64,000 bases of DNA from Elusimicrobiales bacterium (GCA_028688015.1 JAQTZB010000003.1:331411-395410); one strand, 5' to 3'. Positions 37,240 to 46,872 are shown, counted from the first letter of the stretch. Notes: generated from the letters alone by a model not told the origin. Translations and numbers: made by a program.

Positions 37240-37787
37240 TAAAGATAAACCTCATTCCGCCCGAGTACATAGCCAAGATCAACCGCAAGGTGGTGATCGC
37301 GAAGGTGGTGCTGGGCGTAGTCGTGTCCGCCGCCGTCATCATGCTCGTGTCCAGCTGGCATTTCGGGCGCTCCAAGCGCCTGGAGATGCGCCTCGCCGAC
37401 CTGGAAGCCGAGATGGTCATCCTGCAGAAGGACGTCGACCGGGTCAAGGAGATCGAGAAGCAGATCGCCGAGGTGCAGAAGTACCTGGACTCCATCAACA
37501 GCATCAACAAGAACCGCTTCGTTTACACCAGCTTCCTGCAGGACCTGGTCAGCGACCTGCCCGGCACGATCTGGTTCGGCAACGTCAATACTACCCTGGC
37601 CGGCAGCGTGGTGAGCGTCAGCCTGACGTTAAACTCCAACTCCGCCTATGACCTGGCCTACTGGCTGAACTCGCTGGAGACTTCAGGCCCGTATAAGGAC
37701 GTGACGATAGGCAATATCGCGGTCAGCGAGACCGAGATGGGCAAGAGGTTCACGGCCCCGCTGACGATGAAGTATAACTACAGGTAG
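37236..37787 (+). CDS. pilN: Type IV pilus assembly protein PilN
   Basis: 183 aa. The cytoplasmic N-terminus MIKINLIPPEY is the PilM-binding motif. A membrane helix at about 24-42 and a coiled coil (about 45-85) follow, then a ferredoxin-like fold. It forms the inner-membrane alignment complex with PilO. Confidence 0.93.
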   Translation: MIKINLIPPEYIAKINRKVVIAKVVLGVVVSAAVIMLVSSWHFGRSKRLEMRLADLEAEMVILQKDVDRVKEIEKQIAEVQKYLDSINSINKNRFVYTSFLQDLVSDLPGTIWFGNVNTTLAGSVVSVSLTLNSNSAYDLAYWLNSLETSGPYKDVTIGNIAVSETEMGKRFTAPLTMKYNYR

Positions 37788-37790
37788 ACT

Positions 37791-38339
37791 ATGGCCAACA
37801 TACAGCTTACCAAGGAGCAGATGGGACAGATCGGCGCCGGCATCCTGTTCGGCGGCCTGTTCATCGGCCTCTACGTCTTCTACTTCTGGATCCCCTACGC
37901 CAAGATGATAGAGGAGAACACCGCCAAGGTCGAGGTGATGAACCGCGACATCGAGAACGCCAAGCGGCAGAAAGCCAAGTACAAGGACCTCGAGGGCAAA
38001 CTGGTGAGCCTCAAGCTGGAGAAAGAGGCCGCCGTGAAGAAGCTGCCCAGCGAGAAGAAGATCCCCGACCTAATCCGCACCGTGACCCGCCTCAGCAGGA
38101 AGTACCGGGTGAACGTCATGGCCATCAATCCCACGGGCCAGAGCAAGGTGGAGTACTTCACCAAAGTGAATTACCTGATCACGGTCCGCGGCAACTATCA
38201 CGACCTTGGGCGCTTCCTGACCGCGCTGGGTCTGGAGGAGCGCATCCTGACCTCCGAGAACCTCATCATGAGCGCGGCCGGGGGGGACAGCTCCGTCAGC
38301 GCCAGCTTCGTCCTGGCGGCCTACCAGTATAACGGGTAA
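37791..38339 (+). CDS. pilO: Type IV pilus assembly protein PilO
   Basis: 182 aa: one membrane helix (about 13-32), a coiled coil (about 40-80) and a periplasmic domain (KVNYLITVRGNYHDLGRFL) typical of PilO. It lies 3 nt after pilN. Confidence 0.92.
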   Translation: MANIQLTKEQMGQIGAGILFGGLFIGLYVFYFWIPYAKMIEENTAKVEVMNRDIENAKRQKAKYKDLEGKLVSLKLEKEAAVKKLPSEKKIPDLIRTVTRLSRKYRVNVMAINPTGQSKVEYFTKVNYLITVRGNYHDLGRFLTALGLEERILTSENLIMSAAGGDSSVSASFVLAAYQYNG

Positions 38340-38342
38340 ATC

Positions 38343-38792
38343 ATGACACAGCTCTTAACCGTCCTCCTGCTCTCTTGCGCGGCGCCCGCCGCGGCGCAGG
38401 TGCAGGTTTCCACTCACGCGCTCACCGTGGAGCAGGCCTATAAGCCCGCCAATACCCGCGACCCGCTGGTGGCCTCCACGGTCTACGGCGACCAGAAGGG
38501 GACCGGCGAGCACAAGAAGGCCGCCGCCTCCGACACGAAAGGCCAGTCGGTGGAGAAAGGAACCTTCAGCGTCTACGGCCTCAAACTTACCGGCATCATG
38601 GAGGACTCGCGCGGCCGCGAGGCCCTGTTCCGCGACGCCGCCGGGGCGGTCTACACTCTGAAGGCCGGCCGGCTCACAGATTCCAAAAAGAAAACCGTGC
38701 CCGGCGTTTCCGGGATAGTGAAGGGCAAGCAGGTAACCCTGATGACCGAAGACAAGAAAGTGCTCCATCTTAACCTGCGGGAGAACGAATGA
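38343..38792 (+). CDS. pilP: PilP-like type IV pilus protein
   Basis: 149 aa with a signal peptide (LLTVLLLSCAAPAAA). The region about 35-55 (YKPANTRDPL) and the C-terminal small beta domain (FSVYGLKLTGIMEDSRGREAL) match PilP, which joins the PilNO complex to the secretin. The signal lacks a clear lipobox, unlike classical PilP. Position and overlap with pilQ support the call. Confidence 0.8.
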   Translation: MTQLLTVLLLSCAAPAAAQVQVSTHALTVEQAYKPANTRDPLVASTVYGDQKGTGEHKKAAASDTKGQSVEKGTFSVYGLKLTGIMEDSRGREALFRDAAGAVYTLKAGRLTDSKKKTVPGVSGIVKGKQVTLMTEDKKVLHLNLRENE

Positions 38793-40555
38793 TGAAAAAA
38801 TTCATAGCAGCCACCCTCACGGCGGCCCTGCTGGGGCCTAACCCCGCGCTGGTCCTCGCCGTGGAGAACGCCACCGTAAAATCGGTGCGCGTGTCCGCCG
38901 ACAGCGTCTACATCGCAACCGACCGCCCGGTGGAATACAAGGCTTTCACCACCGAAGAGCCGCCGCGGCTCGTGCTCGAGCTGCTGGACTCGAAGCTCAA
39001 GACGCTGCAGGAGATCCCCGTCGGGGGGACGACGCTGCGCAAGGTGCGCACCGGCCAGTTCCAGACCAGCCCCGTCAGCATTTCCCGCGTCGTGATGGAC
39101 CTCTCCCAGAAGACCGCCTACGAGATCACCCGCAAAGGCACCGAGCTCGTGGTCATGTTCGGCGCCAGGCCCGCCCGCGCCGCGGCCCCGGCCGTGAAGG
39201 ACGCTCCCGCCGCCGCGCCGCAGAAAGTAAAGATCATAGCGCCGGAGTCCTCCGACACGAAGCCCGTGGTCATGACGCTCGAGCCCGCGCCGGTGAAGCC
39301 GTCCGACGTCAGCCGCGAGAGCGCCCCCGCGGTCATCGCCCCGCGCCGCTCCTCCTCCGCCTCCTCTTCCCGCAGCATCATGGACAGCCTGCCCCGCGAG
39401 CCCATCAGCTTCGACTACAGCGAGGCCGACGTGCGCGAGGTCATCGACATGCTGGCGGTCAAGGCCGGCATCAACATCATCTACGGCGACGACGTCAGCG
39501 GCAACGTGACCATCAGCCTGACCAAGGTGCCCTTCGACGAAGCCTTTAAGACGCTGCTGAGCGTTAAGGGCCTCGCCGCGCAGCAGGCCGGAGACAATAT
39601 CCTGCGGATCGCCTCGCCCAACACGCTGCTGGCCGAGCAGAAGAAGGCGCTGCCGCAGACCCGCGTCTTCTTCCTCAGCTACGCCAAGGCCGCAGAGGTG
39701 AAGGTGCAGCTCGAGGCTGTTTCCAGCGCCGAGGGCCGCACCGCCAAGTATACCTCCGACGAGGCTAATAACGCCGTGATCGTCACCGACACCCAGCTGG
39801 GCCTGGATTCCACCGCCCGCCTGATCCGCAGCCTCGACCGCGTGCCCAAACAGGTGATGATAGAGGTGAAGCTGGTAGAGGTGGCGCTGGACCATTCCTT
39901 CGACCTCGGTTTCAACTGGAATTTCACCAACGCTGGCGGCTCGGCCGTAGGCACCGTCAACCTGCCCGGCCCGACGCCCGCCGGCAGCACCTACGGCGGC
40001 TCGCTGACCTTCTTCGGCAAGATCAGCGACCTCTCGTACAACACCGTTATCGCCGCCGCCGTGAAGAAGGGCAAGCTCAAGGTCCTCTCCGACCCCAAGG
40101 TGGCCACGCTCAATAACAAGGCCGCCACCATCAACATCGTCGACCAGGTGCCCTACACCACCAAGGAGTCCTCCATAGGCTCCGGCGGCGCTACCGTCAC
40201 CACGGACAAGGTGACCTACGTACCCTCCGGCATCACGCTCAGCGTGACGCCCACGATCAACTCCGACGGGCGCATCGCCATGCACCTGATCCCCTCGGTC
40301 AGCCAGGCTTCGGGCGGCAGCGCCACCACGCCGCCGCAGACCAACACCCGCAGCACCGACACTAACGTCATCGTGAAGAACGGGGAGACCATCGTGATCG
40401 GCGGCATGATCCGCGACAGCCAGTCCGAGGACGTCTATAAGATCCCGATCCTGGGCGACATCCCGCTGCTGGGCATGCTTTTCAGGAAGAAATCCACGGC
40501 CAGGAAGCGGCTCGAACTGCTGATCTTCGTGACTCCGAAGATAATGGAAGACTGA
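38789..40555 (+). CDS. pilQ: Type IV pilus secretin PilQ
   Basis: 588 aa outer-membrane channel. After a signal peptide come an AMIN domain (about 28-120, peptidoglycan binding), an Ala/Pro/Ser-rich linker (about 130-200), an STN-type domain (ISFDYSEADVREVIDML), an N-domain (VFFLSYAKAAEVKVQL) and the secretin core with VLSDPKVATLNNK and the terminal RKRLELLIFVTPKI. Only one AMIN domain is visible. It ends the operon, with a terminator after it. No pilin, PilB, PilT or PilC gene is in the window. Confidence 0.95.
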   Translation: MMKKFIAATLTAALLGPNPALVLAVENATVKSVRVSADSVYIATDRPVEYKAFTTEEPPRLVLELLDSKLKTLQEIPVGGTTLRKVRTGQFQTSPVSISRVVMDLSQKTAYEITRKGTELVVMFGARPARAAAPAVKDAPAAAPQKVKIIAPESSDTKPVVMTLEPAPVKPSDVSRESAPAVIAPRRSSSASSSRSIMDSLPREPISFDYSEADVREVIDMLAVKAGINIIYGDDVSGNVTISLTKVPFDEAFKTLLSVKGLAAQQAGDNILRIASPNTLLAEQKKALPQTRVFFLSYAKAAEVKVQLEAVSSAEGRTAKYTSDEANNAVIVTDTQLGLDSTARLIRSLDRVPKQVMIEVKLVEVALDHSFDLGFNWNFTNAGGSAVGTVNLPGPTPAGSTYGGSLTFFGKISDLSYNTVIAAAVKKGKLKVLSDPKVATLNNKAATINIVDQVPYTTKESSIGSGGATVTTDKVTYVPSGITLSVTPTINSDGRIAMHLIPSVSQASGGSATTPPQTNTRSTDTNVIVKNGETIVIGGMIRDSQSEDVYKIPILGDIPLLGMLFRKKSTARKRLELLIFVTPKIMED

Positions 40556-40576
40556 ACCGGCCGGGTTTCGGCGGCG

Positions 40577-40614
40577 AAGGGCCAGGGCCGGAGCGGACCT
40601 GGTCCTTCTTTTTT
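40577..40614 (+). terminator. Terminator of the pil operon
   Basis: AAGGGCCAGG pairs with CCTGGTCCTT (one G-U), then CTTTTTT; it ends directly at the next ATG. Confidence 0.8.
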
Positions 40615-40616
40615 AA

Positions 40617-42062
40617 ATGCTGAGCTATATCTTCGCCTTCGTGCTGGGCCTGGCCCCTGCACTGCAAGCCGTCTTTGACCTGCCGCTGCAGCTCGCGCTG
40701 CAGCGGGCGGTGCTGCTGGCCTGCCTGGCCTGGGCGGCGCTGCGCGCTCAGCGGGGCCTGCCGGCGGCTCTCGGCTCGCGCTCCCTGTGGCCGCTCTGGG
40801 CTGCGGCCGGGCTCTCGCTGGCCGCGCTGCTGGTCAGCCCCTTCAGGGGACAAATCTTCGCCGAATGGGGGAATTTCGCCGCCGGGCTGTTGATCTTCAT
40901 CTTCGCCTCCTTCCTTAATAAAGAGGAGCGCGGCCGGGTGGAGGGGGCGGTGCTGGCCGGCGCCTGGCTGGTCTTCGCGCTTGCCCTGCTGCAGGCCTTC
41001 GCGCTAAAAAACTTCCACGACCGGCCGCCGCTCACCAACCTTAACGCGCTGGCGCTCTACGCGGTCATGATCTTCCCCCTGGCTCTGGGGCGCAGGAGCC
41101 GGTGGCCGCTCGCGGGCGCCATGCTGGTCCTGGTCATCTGGACGCAGTCTCTCGGCGCGGCCCTGGCCGGCCTGGCCGCCGCGGGCTTTTACGCCGCCTC
41201 GCGCCCCGCCGGCTCGGTGAAAGGCAGCGGCTGGCTGCTGGCGGCGCTGGCCGCCGCGGCCGTGGGCATCCTCTGGGTGCTGCAGGCCGACTCCCTGGCC
41301 GGCCGCCTGACCTGGTGGCGCGGGGCCTGGGACATGTTCCTGGCCCGGCCGCTATTCGGCTTCGGCCACGCTTCCTACACCTGGGCGCAGGCCGTCTTCC
41401 TGCCGGACGGCGCCTTCAGGGAGCGCTCCATCTACGCGCACAATTATTATCTGGAGTTCCTGGCCGAGAACGGCCTGCCCGCCGCGCTGGCCTGGTTCGC
41501 TGCGGTCTTCGCCGCAGTGCGCGCTAAAACCGGGCTGGCCAAATATTCCCTGATAGCGGCGCTGGCGCATTCTCTGGTGGACTTCGGCCTCTCCGTGCCG
41601 GCCAATTTCTGGCTGTTCTGCTTCCTGCTCGCCTCGCCCGCCGGCGAGGAGGTTGCTCCTCTCCCGTCGCGCCGCGCCGGCGCGGCCGTGCTGGGTTTCG
41701 CCGGCCTGCTGCTGGCCGCGCTGTTGGCGCTGGACCTGCGCGCGCTGGCCTTCGAGCGGGCAAGCCGCAGGGCGCTGGCCGCGGCGGGCACCGGCGACCT
41801 GCCCGCCGCCGAAGAGGCACTGCGGCCCGAATTGCGCCCGGGGCTATTCAGGGGCCGCACGCTGGAACTGCTGGGCCTGTTAAACATGGCCGACAAGAGC
41901 GCCCCGCCCGGCTACCGTTCCGCCGTCTATTACGAGCAGGCGCTGCTGGAGAATCCCTACAGTCCGGCCGCCTGGGGCAAACTGCGGCGGATCTACTCCC
42001 AGCCAGGGCTCGAGCGCGCCGCCGTCGGACTTGAGCGGCGGCGGCTGGAGGTTTTTAAATGA
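40617..42062 (+). CDS. O-antigen ligase/polymerase-like membrane protein 1
   Basis: 481 aa with about 10-12 membrane helices. The large-loop signature of the Wzy/WaaL superfamily is visible (RPLFGFGHASYTWAQ, then YAHNYYLEFLAENGLPAALAW). A soluble C-terminal helical part (about 380-481) resembles TPR repeats. It probably joins or polymerises sugars on a lipid carrier. No ribosome binding site is seen; the ATG directly follows the terminator T-run, so initiation may be leaderless or depend on read-through. It overlaps the next, related gene by 4 nt. Confidence 0.82.
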   Translation: MLSYIFAFVLGLAPALQAVFDLPLQLALQRAVLLACLAWAALRAQRGLPAALGSRSLWPLWAAAGLSLAALLVSPFRGQIFAEWGNFAAGLLIFIFASFLNKEERGRVEGAVLAGAWLVFALALLQAFALKNFHDRPPLTNLNALALYAVMIFPLALGRRSRWPLAGAMLVLVIWTQSLGAALAGLAAAGFYAASRPAGSVKGSGWLLAALAAAAVGILWVLQADSLAGRLTWWRGAWDMFLARPLFGFGHASYTWAQAVFLPDGAFRERSIYAHNYYLEFLAENGLPAALAWFAAVFAAVRAKTGLAKYSLIAALAHSLVDFGLSVPANFWLFCFLLASPAGEEVAPLPSRRAGAAVLGFAGLLLAALLALDLRALAFERASRRALAAAGTGDLPAAEEALRPELRPGLFRGRTLELLGLLNMADKSAPPGYRSAVYYEQALLENPYSPAAWGKLRRIYSQPGLERAAVGLERRRLEVFK

Positions 42063-43690
42063 CGCGCCCCGCCTGGCTTGAGCGCTCGCCGGCCTACGCG
42101 CCTGCTTTCCTGCTGGTCCTCGCTGCGGCGGCCGGCGGGCTGCGCACCCCCGGGACCTGGCTGCTGTTCGGTGCCCTGTATCTCGCCTGGACGGCGCTGC
42201 GCCCCGGCGGGCTGGCGGCGTCCGGCCAGGAGGCCGCGCTGCTTTTCTTCGGCTGGCTCGGCGCCGCGGCCGTCTTCTCCCCCGAGCCTGGCGTCTCGCT
42301 GGGAACGCTGGGCGGGTATGGCGTCTGCGCACTGGTCTTCTTTTCTGCCGCCGGAGGCGAGGGCGGCGAAACAGGGTGGCTGCGGGCCCTTTACGGCCTG
42401 GCCGCCGCGGCCGCCGTTGTCCTTCTCTATGAAAAGTTCTCCTCGGGCCTGGTGCACGGGCTGATAGGGCAAAACCCTAACTACTCCGCCGTTTTCTGCG
42501 CGGCTGCCTTCGCCCCTGCCGCCCTGGCGCTGGCCGGCGCAGGCGAAAATAAAGACCGCCTGCTCTACGGCGGTTTGGCCGCGCTGCTGGCCGCCGGCCT
42601 GGCCGCCTCCGGGTCGCGCGGAGCGCTGCTGGCCGGCTTCGCGGCCGCCGCCTGCGGTTTCGGGCTTACGAGACGCTGGCGCTGGCTGGGGGGGCTGCTG
42701 CTGCTGGCCGCGCTGGCCGCGGCCCTGCTGCCCGCCGCCGTCCTGGGAGCCGCGCTTAAATTGGAGGACCCGCGCGCCTTCGCCCGCCCGCAGCTTTGGG
42801 GCTCCGCGCTGGACGCGGCGGCGGCTTCGCCGCTGCTGGGCTGGGGCCCGGGCCGCTTCGCCGCCGCCTTTGAGCTGTTTAAATTTCCCTACTTCGACGG
42901 CGTGTCTTATTACGGGCACGGCACGCTGCACGCGCACAGCGAATTCCTGAACCTGGCCGCCGAGGCCGGCTTCCCGGCGGCGCTGCTGCTGCTGCTCGCC
43001 GTTTACCAAGCCGCGCGGGCCGGGTGGCGCGAGCGCCTGCCGTTCCTGCTGGCCGCGCTGGCCGCGCTGCTGCAGGGCGCGGTAGACATGGTGTTTTACT
43101 CGGGCGCGGTCTCGCTGCTCTTCTGGGGCTCGCTCGGCTTCGCCGCCGCAGGCGCGCCGGCCGCCGGAGGGAGAAAACTTAAAGTCTGGCTGGCCGCTGC
43201 CGCGCTGCTCTGTCTGCTGGCCCCTTACGCCGGCCGGCTGGCGCGGAGCCCGTACTCCGGGGAACTGGCGCTGGCTGAAAGCCGGCGCAGTCCGGTCGTA
43301 AAGCTGGCGCTGGCCCGGTCCGCCCAGGCCGCCGCGCCGACAAATGCCCTGCCCGTAGCCGAAGAAGGCTACGCCCGGGCCGCCGCGGGCGACCTGGCAG
43401 GGGCGGCCGACGCCTTCGGCCGCGCGCTCTCGCTGGAGCCGCGCTTCGACGGGGCCCTGGTGGCCCTGGCCGGCACCTACGCGCTGGCCGGGGACTACGC
43501 CTCCGCCTGCGCCGTCCTCGCCGGGGGCCCGCTCAACCTGGAAGCGCCGCAGGCGCGAAGCCCGTACAACCGGGCCCTGATGGATTTCGACCGGCAGGCG
43601 GCCGGCAAGCTGGAAAAAGAATGCGTGAAAAAGAAACCTGGAGCCGCTACTGCAGCTTCCCCCAAGCCGCGCTCGAAGGCAACGAAGTAA
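42059..43690 (+). CDS. O-antigen ligase/polymerase-like membrane protein 2
   Basis: 543 aa, about 12 membrane helices and a C-terminal TPR-like tail (YARAAAGDLAGAADAFGRAL, EPRFDGALVALAGTYALAG). The family motif is GWGPGRFAAAFELFK followed by HAHSEFLNLAAEAG. It is a relative of the preceding protein; tandem copies may ligate and polymerise, or act on different glycans. It overlaps the phospholipase-D gene by 70 nt. Confidence 0.82.
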   Translation: MTRPAWLERSPAYAPAFLLVLAAAAGGLRTPGTWLLFGALYLAWTALRPGGLAASGQEAALLFFGWLGAAAVFSPEPGVSLGTLGGYGVCALVFFSAAGGEGGETGWLRALYGLAAAAAVVLLYEKFSSGLVHGLIGQNPNYSAVFCAAAFAPAALALAGAGENKDRLLYGGLAALLAAGLAASGSRGALLAGFAAAACGFGLTRRWRWLGGLLLLAALAAALLPAAVLGAALKLEDPRAFARPQLWGSALDAAAASPLLGWGPGRFAAAFELFKFPYFDGVSYYGHGTLHAHSEFLNLAAEAGFPAALLLLLAVYQAARAGWRERLPFLLAALAALLQGAVDMVFYSGAVSLLFWGSLGFAAAGAPAAGGRKLKVWLAAAALLCLLAPYAGRLARSPYSGELALAESRRSPVVKLALARSAQAAAPTNALPVAEEGYARAAAGDLAGAADAFGRALSLEPRFDGALVALAGTYALAGDYASACAVLAGGPLNLEAPQARSPYNRALMDFDRQAAGKLEKECVKKKPGAATAASPKPRSKATK

Positions 43691-44775
43691 CGCTGCTGAA
43701 AGACGGGGAAGAGGCCTGGCCCGCGATGCTCTCGGAGATAGAGGGCGCGCGGCGCTCCGTGCTGCTGGAATTCTATTCCTTCTCGGACGACTCCGCGGGC
43801 CGCGCAGTGGGTGCGCTGCTGCGCCGAAAGGCCAAGGCGGGCGTGGCGGTCTACCTGGTCTACGATTCGGTCGGCTCCATCTCCACCGACAGGAAATTCT
43901 TCCTGGAGCTGGCCGCCGCCGGGGTCAAAGTGGCCGAGTTCCGCCCCGTCATCTACTGGAAGCCTTACTGGAACTGGATCAAGCGCGACCACCGCAAGAC
44001 GGTCTGTGTCGACGGGCGCTGCGCGTTCGTTGGCGGCTTCAACATCACCGAGAGCGACGCCCCGCGCTCGCTGGGCGGGCGCGGCTGGAAGGATACCTCC
44101 GCCCGCGTCTGCGGGCCCGCGGCCTCGGCGCTGGAGCGGCTGTTCTGGGAGTCCTGGGCGGCCTCCACGCCGGTTGACGGCAAGCCCTCTCCGGCGCTGC
44201 CTGTGACCGAACCCGGCCAGGCCGGCGGCAAGCGGGCCCTGGTGCTCTCGGCGGGCGGCTTCCGCAGCGTGCGCTCCATCCGGCGCAGCTACGTCTACGC
44301 CATGGAGCGCGCGCTGGAGCATATCTATATCACCAACGCCTACTTCCTGCCGGACAAACTGGTGTTGCGCCGGCTGGCGGAGGCCGCGCGGCGCGGCGTC
44401 GACGTGCGCATCATAGGGCCCAAGGAGACCGACCACCCGTACGTCCGGTGGGCCGCGTGGTCCGCCTTCGGCCGGCTCATCAGGAGCGGCGTGAAGGTTT
44501 ACGAGTGGCAGGGCGCTATCCTGCATTCCAAAACGGCGGTGATAGACGGGATCTGGGCCTCGGTGGGCAGCCACAACCTGGATCATCGCTCGCTGCATTA
44601 CAACCTGGAAGTCAACGTGAACGTTTACGACAGGTCCTTCGGCGCGGCGCTGGCGCGCGCCTTCAGGGACGACCTTAAGAATTCGAAACAGGTGACGCTC
44701 GATGACGTGCGCGGCCGGCCGTTGATGGCCAAGGCCGTCTCGCGCCTGCTCTACCTGTTCCGCTCGTGGGCCTGA
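43621..44775 (+). CDS. Phospholipase D/cardiolipin synthase-like protein
   Basis: 384 aa with two HKD motifs: DHRKTVCVDG and LHSKTAVIDG, each followed by a GGFN or GSHN segment as in cardiolipin synthases. There is no N-terminal membrane helix, which resembles ClsB-type enzymes. It probably transfers phosphatidyl groups. The 70-nt overlap with the upstream gene is long but the N-terminal residues (GNEVTLLKDGEEAWPAML) are part of the domain, so the start is accepted. Its stop overlaps the next ATG. Confidence 0.87.
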   Translation: MREKETWSRYCSFPQAALEGNEVTLLKDGEEAWPAMLSEIEGARRSVLLEFYSFSDDSAGRAVGALLRRKAKAGVAVYLVYDSVGSISTDRKFFLELAAAGVKVAEFRPVIYWKPYWNWIKRDHRKTVCVDGRCAFVGGFNITESDAPRSLGGRGWKDTSARVCGPAASALERLFWESWAASTPVDGKPSPALPVTEPGQAGGKRALVLSAGGFRSVRSIRRSYVYAMERALEHIYITNAYFLPDKLVLRRLAEAARRGVDVRIIGPKETDHPYVRWAAWSAFGRLIRSGVKVYEWQGAILHSKTAVIDGIWASVGSHNLDHRSLHYNLEVNVNVYDRSFGAALARAFRDDLKNSKQVTLDDVRGRPLMAKAVSRLLYLFRSWA

Positions 44776-46172
44776 TGAAAACACTTCTCCTGATATTGCT
44801 CGCCGTTCTGCCGCCCGCCGTCCGGGCGCAGGAGCTCGCGCCGCAGAGCGCCTCCGCCGAGGAGGCCGCCGCCGTGGCCAATAAGCTGATGACCAGCCTG
44901 TTCTTCCGCGGCGAGGTGGCCGATAAGATACTCGACTCCGGAGAGGCCGGCCGCCTGGTGAACCTCGAAGGCGTGGAAACCAACGCCGAGGCGCGCGGCC
45001 TGCTGATCAACTGGATCCGCCGCAATCCTGAAAAAGCGGCCCAGCTCTACCTGAACCTGAAGGGCGCCGGGGGCAAGGTGCACACGGCCATCGAGACGCG
45101 CGAGATGACCTGGGAGTTCAACCCCGCCTTCCTCGAGGCCATCAAGGCCCTTAACGCGGCGGCCGGCAGCTCTTCCGTGTCTCGCGAGGCCATGGAGATA
45201 GCCGCCCGGCGGCTCTACGGCGGCTCGCGCGAAGAGGCGGACAGCCCCGTGCTGAAGGACGGCGGCGGCAAAGCCGGCGGCAAGGGGCTCACCCGCGACG
45301 ATTTCGCCGACTACCGCCTGAACAAGGGTGCCCTGGACGCGGAGCTGACCCGGGCCGCGGCCTGGATGGACGCCGCGCGGCCGGAGGCGGTGCGCCTGAA
45401 TATCGGCGACTCATACGGCGCCGCCCTCTCTATTTACCAGGAATTCCTGGTAGCCGCCTCCGGCCTCAAAGGGCGGGCCGCCATGACGGCGCAGGAATCT
45501 GCGCGCCTGGAGACCCTGCGCTCCGCCCTGCGCGCGGCGCTGGGCGCGCTGGCCCTGCGCGCGCGCATAGCAGAGCTGGCCGCCGCCGAGGCCGCGCTGG
45601 CCTCCGCGCGTGGCGAGCCCGGGGCCTCCGCGCTGCTGGCGGTACTGGGCAAACTGCGGGGTGAGCTGGAGGAATTGGCGGCGCTGGCCGAGTCCGGCCA
45701 GGCCGGCGCGAAAGAAGTTGCCGGCCTGGTGAATCTGGCCGAGGGCAAGTTCGCCGGGCTCTACCTGGCCTACTCGGCCTATGACGGCCTGCTGAGCCTC
45801 AAGCGGCGCTCCGCGCCCGGGGCTTTCTCCTGTCTCTACGATTATGCGGCTTACCGCTACCTAGCGGCCTTTTACCCGGCCTCGCCCTACCCCAAGGCGC
45901 GCGCCGAGCTGGCCGCCGCCGCCGGCGCCCTCGACGGCGCGCTGGCCAAAGCCGGCGCCGGAGACTTGCAGGGCGCCCTGGCCGCCGCCGACCCGGCCCG
46001 CCTGGAGGCCGCCGCGGCGCAGTTGCGCTCCTCCTCTTCCTTCTACCGCGCCGCCCAGTTCTTCGGCTGGGGCCTGCTGTTCCGCCCCGTGGAGCTGAAA
46101 GCCCTGCCGGGCAAAACCCGCCCCGCCTTCCGCCCCGCCTTTACCATCGCCGAGATAGTGAGGGGACGTTGA
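44775..46172 (+). CDS. Hypothetical secreted helical protein
   Basis: 465 aa from ATG 44775, which overlaps the upstream stop (TGATG). Signal peptide MKTLLLILLAVLPPAVRA. The rest is very Ala/Leu-rich and helical (AELAAAEAALASARGEPGAS and similar), suggesting coiled-coil or TPR-like repeats. No catalytic motif. The C-terminus has AAQFFGWGLLFRPVELKAL. Function unknown. Confidence 0.7.
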   Translation: MKTLLLILLAVLPPAVRAQELAPQSASAEEAAAVANKLMTSLFFRGEVADKILDSGEAGRLVNLEGVETNAEARGLLINWIRRNPEKAAQLYLNLKGAGGKVHTAIETREMTWEFNPAFLEAIKALNAAAGSSSVSREAMEIAARRLYGGSREEADSPVLKDGGGKAGGKGLTRDDFADYRLNKGALDAELTRAAAWMDAARPEAVRLNIGDSYGAALSIYQEFLVAASGLKGRAAMTAQESARLETLRSALRAALGALALRARIAELAAAEAALASARGEPGASALLAVLGKLRGELEELAALAESGQAGAKEVAGLVNLAEGKFAGLYLAYSAYDGLLSLKRRSAPGAFSCLYDYAAYRYLAAFYPASPYPKARAELAAAAGALDGALAKAGAGDLQGALAAADPARLEAAAAQLRSSSSFYRAAQFFGWGLLFRPVELKALPGKTRPAFRPAFTIAEIVRGR

Positions 46173-46188
46173 TCTCTAATTCTCAATT

Positions 46189-46872
46189 ATGAAAAAACTC
46201 TACATTTTCTCTTACGGGCTCTACCCCGGCCAGGTCACGCTGGAGGCGCTGGCCGCCATGAAGGAGTGCGGCGCGGTCTACACCCACTGCCTCGACGAGG
46301 CCACCGCAGCGCGCTTCGCCGGGCTTGCTCCGGGCCTCAAGTTGAATACCGGGCTGGACCGCGAGGCCACGGCAAAGGCGGCTGTTGCCGCGCTGGCAAA
46401 ATTCGACACCGTCGGCTTCCTCACCTACGGCAACCCGCTGTTCCTCAACCAGACCGCGGCCGAAGTGATGAAAACCGCCGCCGCTAAGAAAGCCGCCGTA
46501 CGCGTCTTCGCCGCGGTCTCCTCGTTCGACGCGCTCGTAAATCTTTTTAACCTGAATAAATTTTCGCCGCGCGGCCTGCGCATAGTGGACGCCGCCGCGG
46601 CCATAGACGCTCCGCACTTCACGCCTGACATGGACACACTGGTCTTCGTCCCCGATGTGCTGAACCTGAAGCCCAACGCCGCGGCGAAAAAGAAATTCAT
46701 TGCCGCCGCCAGGGCCGCCTACCCGCCATCCGCGCCGGTCTACCTCGCCGACTGCGCCTCCATCTCCGCCTCCGAAGCCAAAGTCCTGAAAGGCACCATC
46801 GGCGCCCTCGCCGCCCTGCTCAAACAAGTACACGAACGCCACACCATCTTCCTGCCCGCAGTAAAAAAATAG
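46189..46872 (+). CDS. Tetrapyrrole-methylase-fold protein, borosin methyltransferase-like
   Basis: 227 aa. The fold markers are YGLYPGQVTLEALAAMKEC at the N-terminus, then GFLTYGNPLF and AAVSSFDALVNLF; the end is HTIFLPA. These positions line up with the peptide N-methyltransferase domain of borosin enzymes (GQMTLQAL, FYGHPGVF, PGVSAEDCLFADL, STFYIPP) better than with cobalamin or siroheme enzymes. It has no fused precursor tail. In split borosins the substrate is a small separate protein; I find none beside it. It may act on an unlinked precursor or be a methylase of another kind. Confidence 0.6.
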   Translation: MKKLYIFSYGLYPGQVTLEALAAMKECGAVYTHCLDEATAARFAGLAPGLKLNTGLDREATAKAAVAALAKFDTVGFLTYGNPLFLNQTAAEVMKTAAAKKAAVRVFAAVSSFDALVNLFNLNKFSPRGLRIVDAAAAIDAPHFTPDMDTLVFVPDVLNLKPNAAAKKKFIAAARAAYPPSAPVYLADCASISASEAKVLKGTIGALAALLKQVHERHTIFLPAVKK

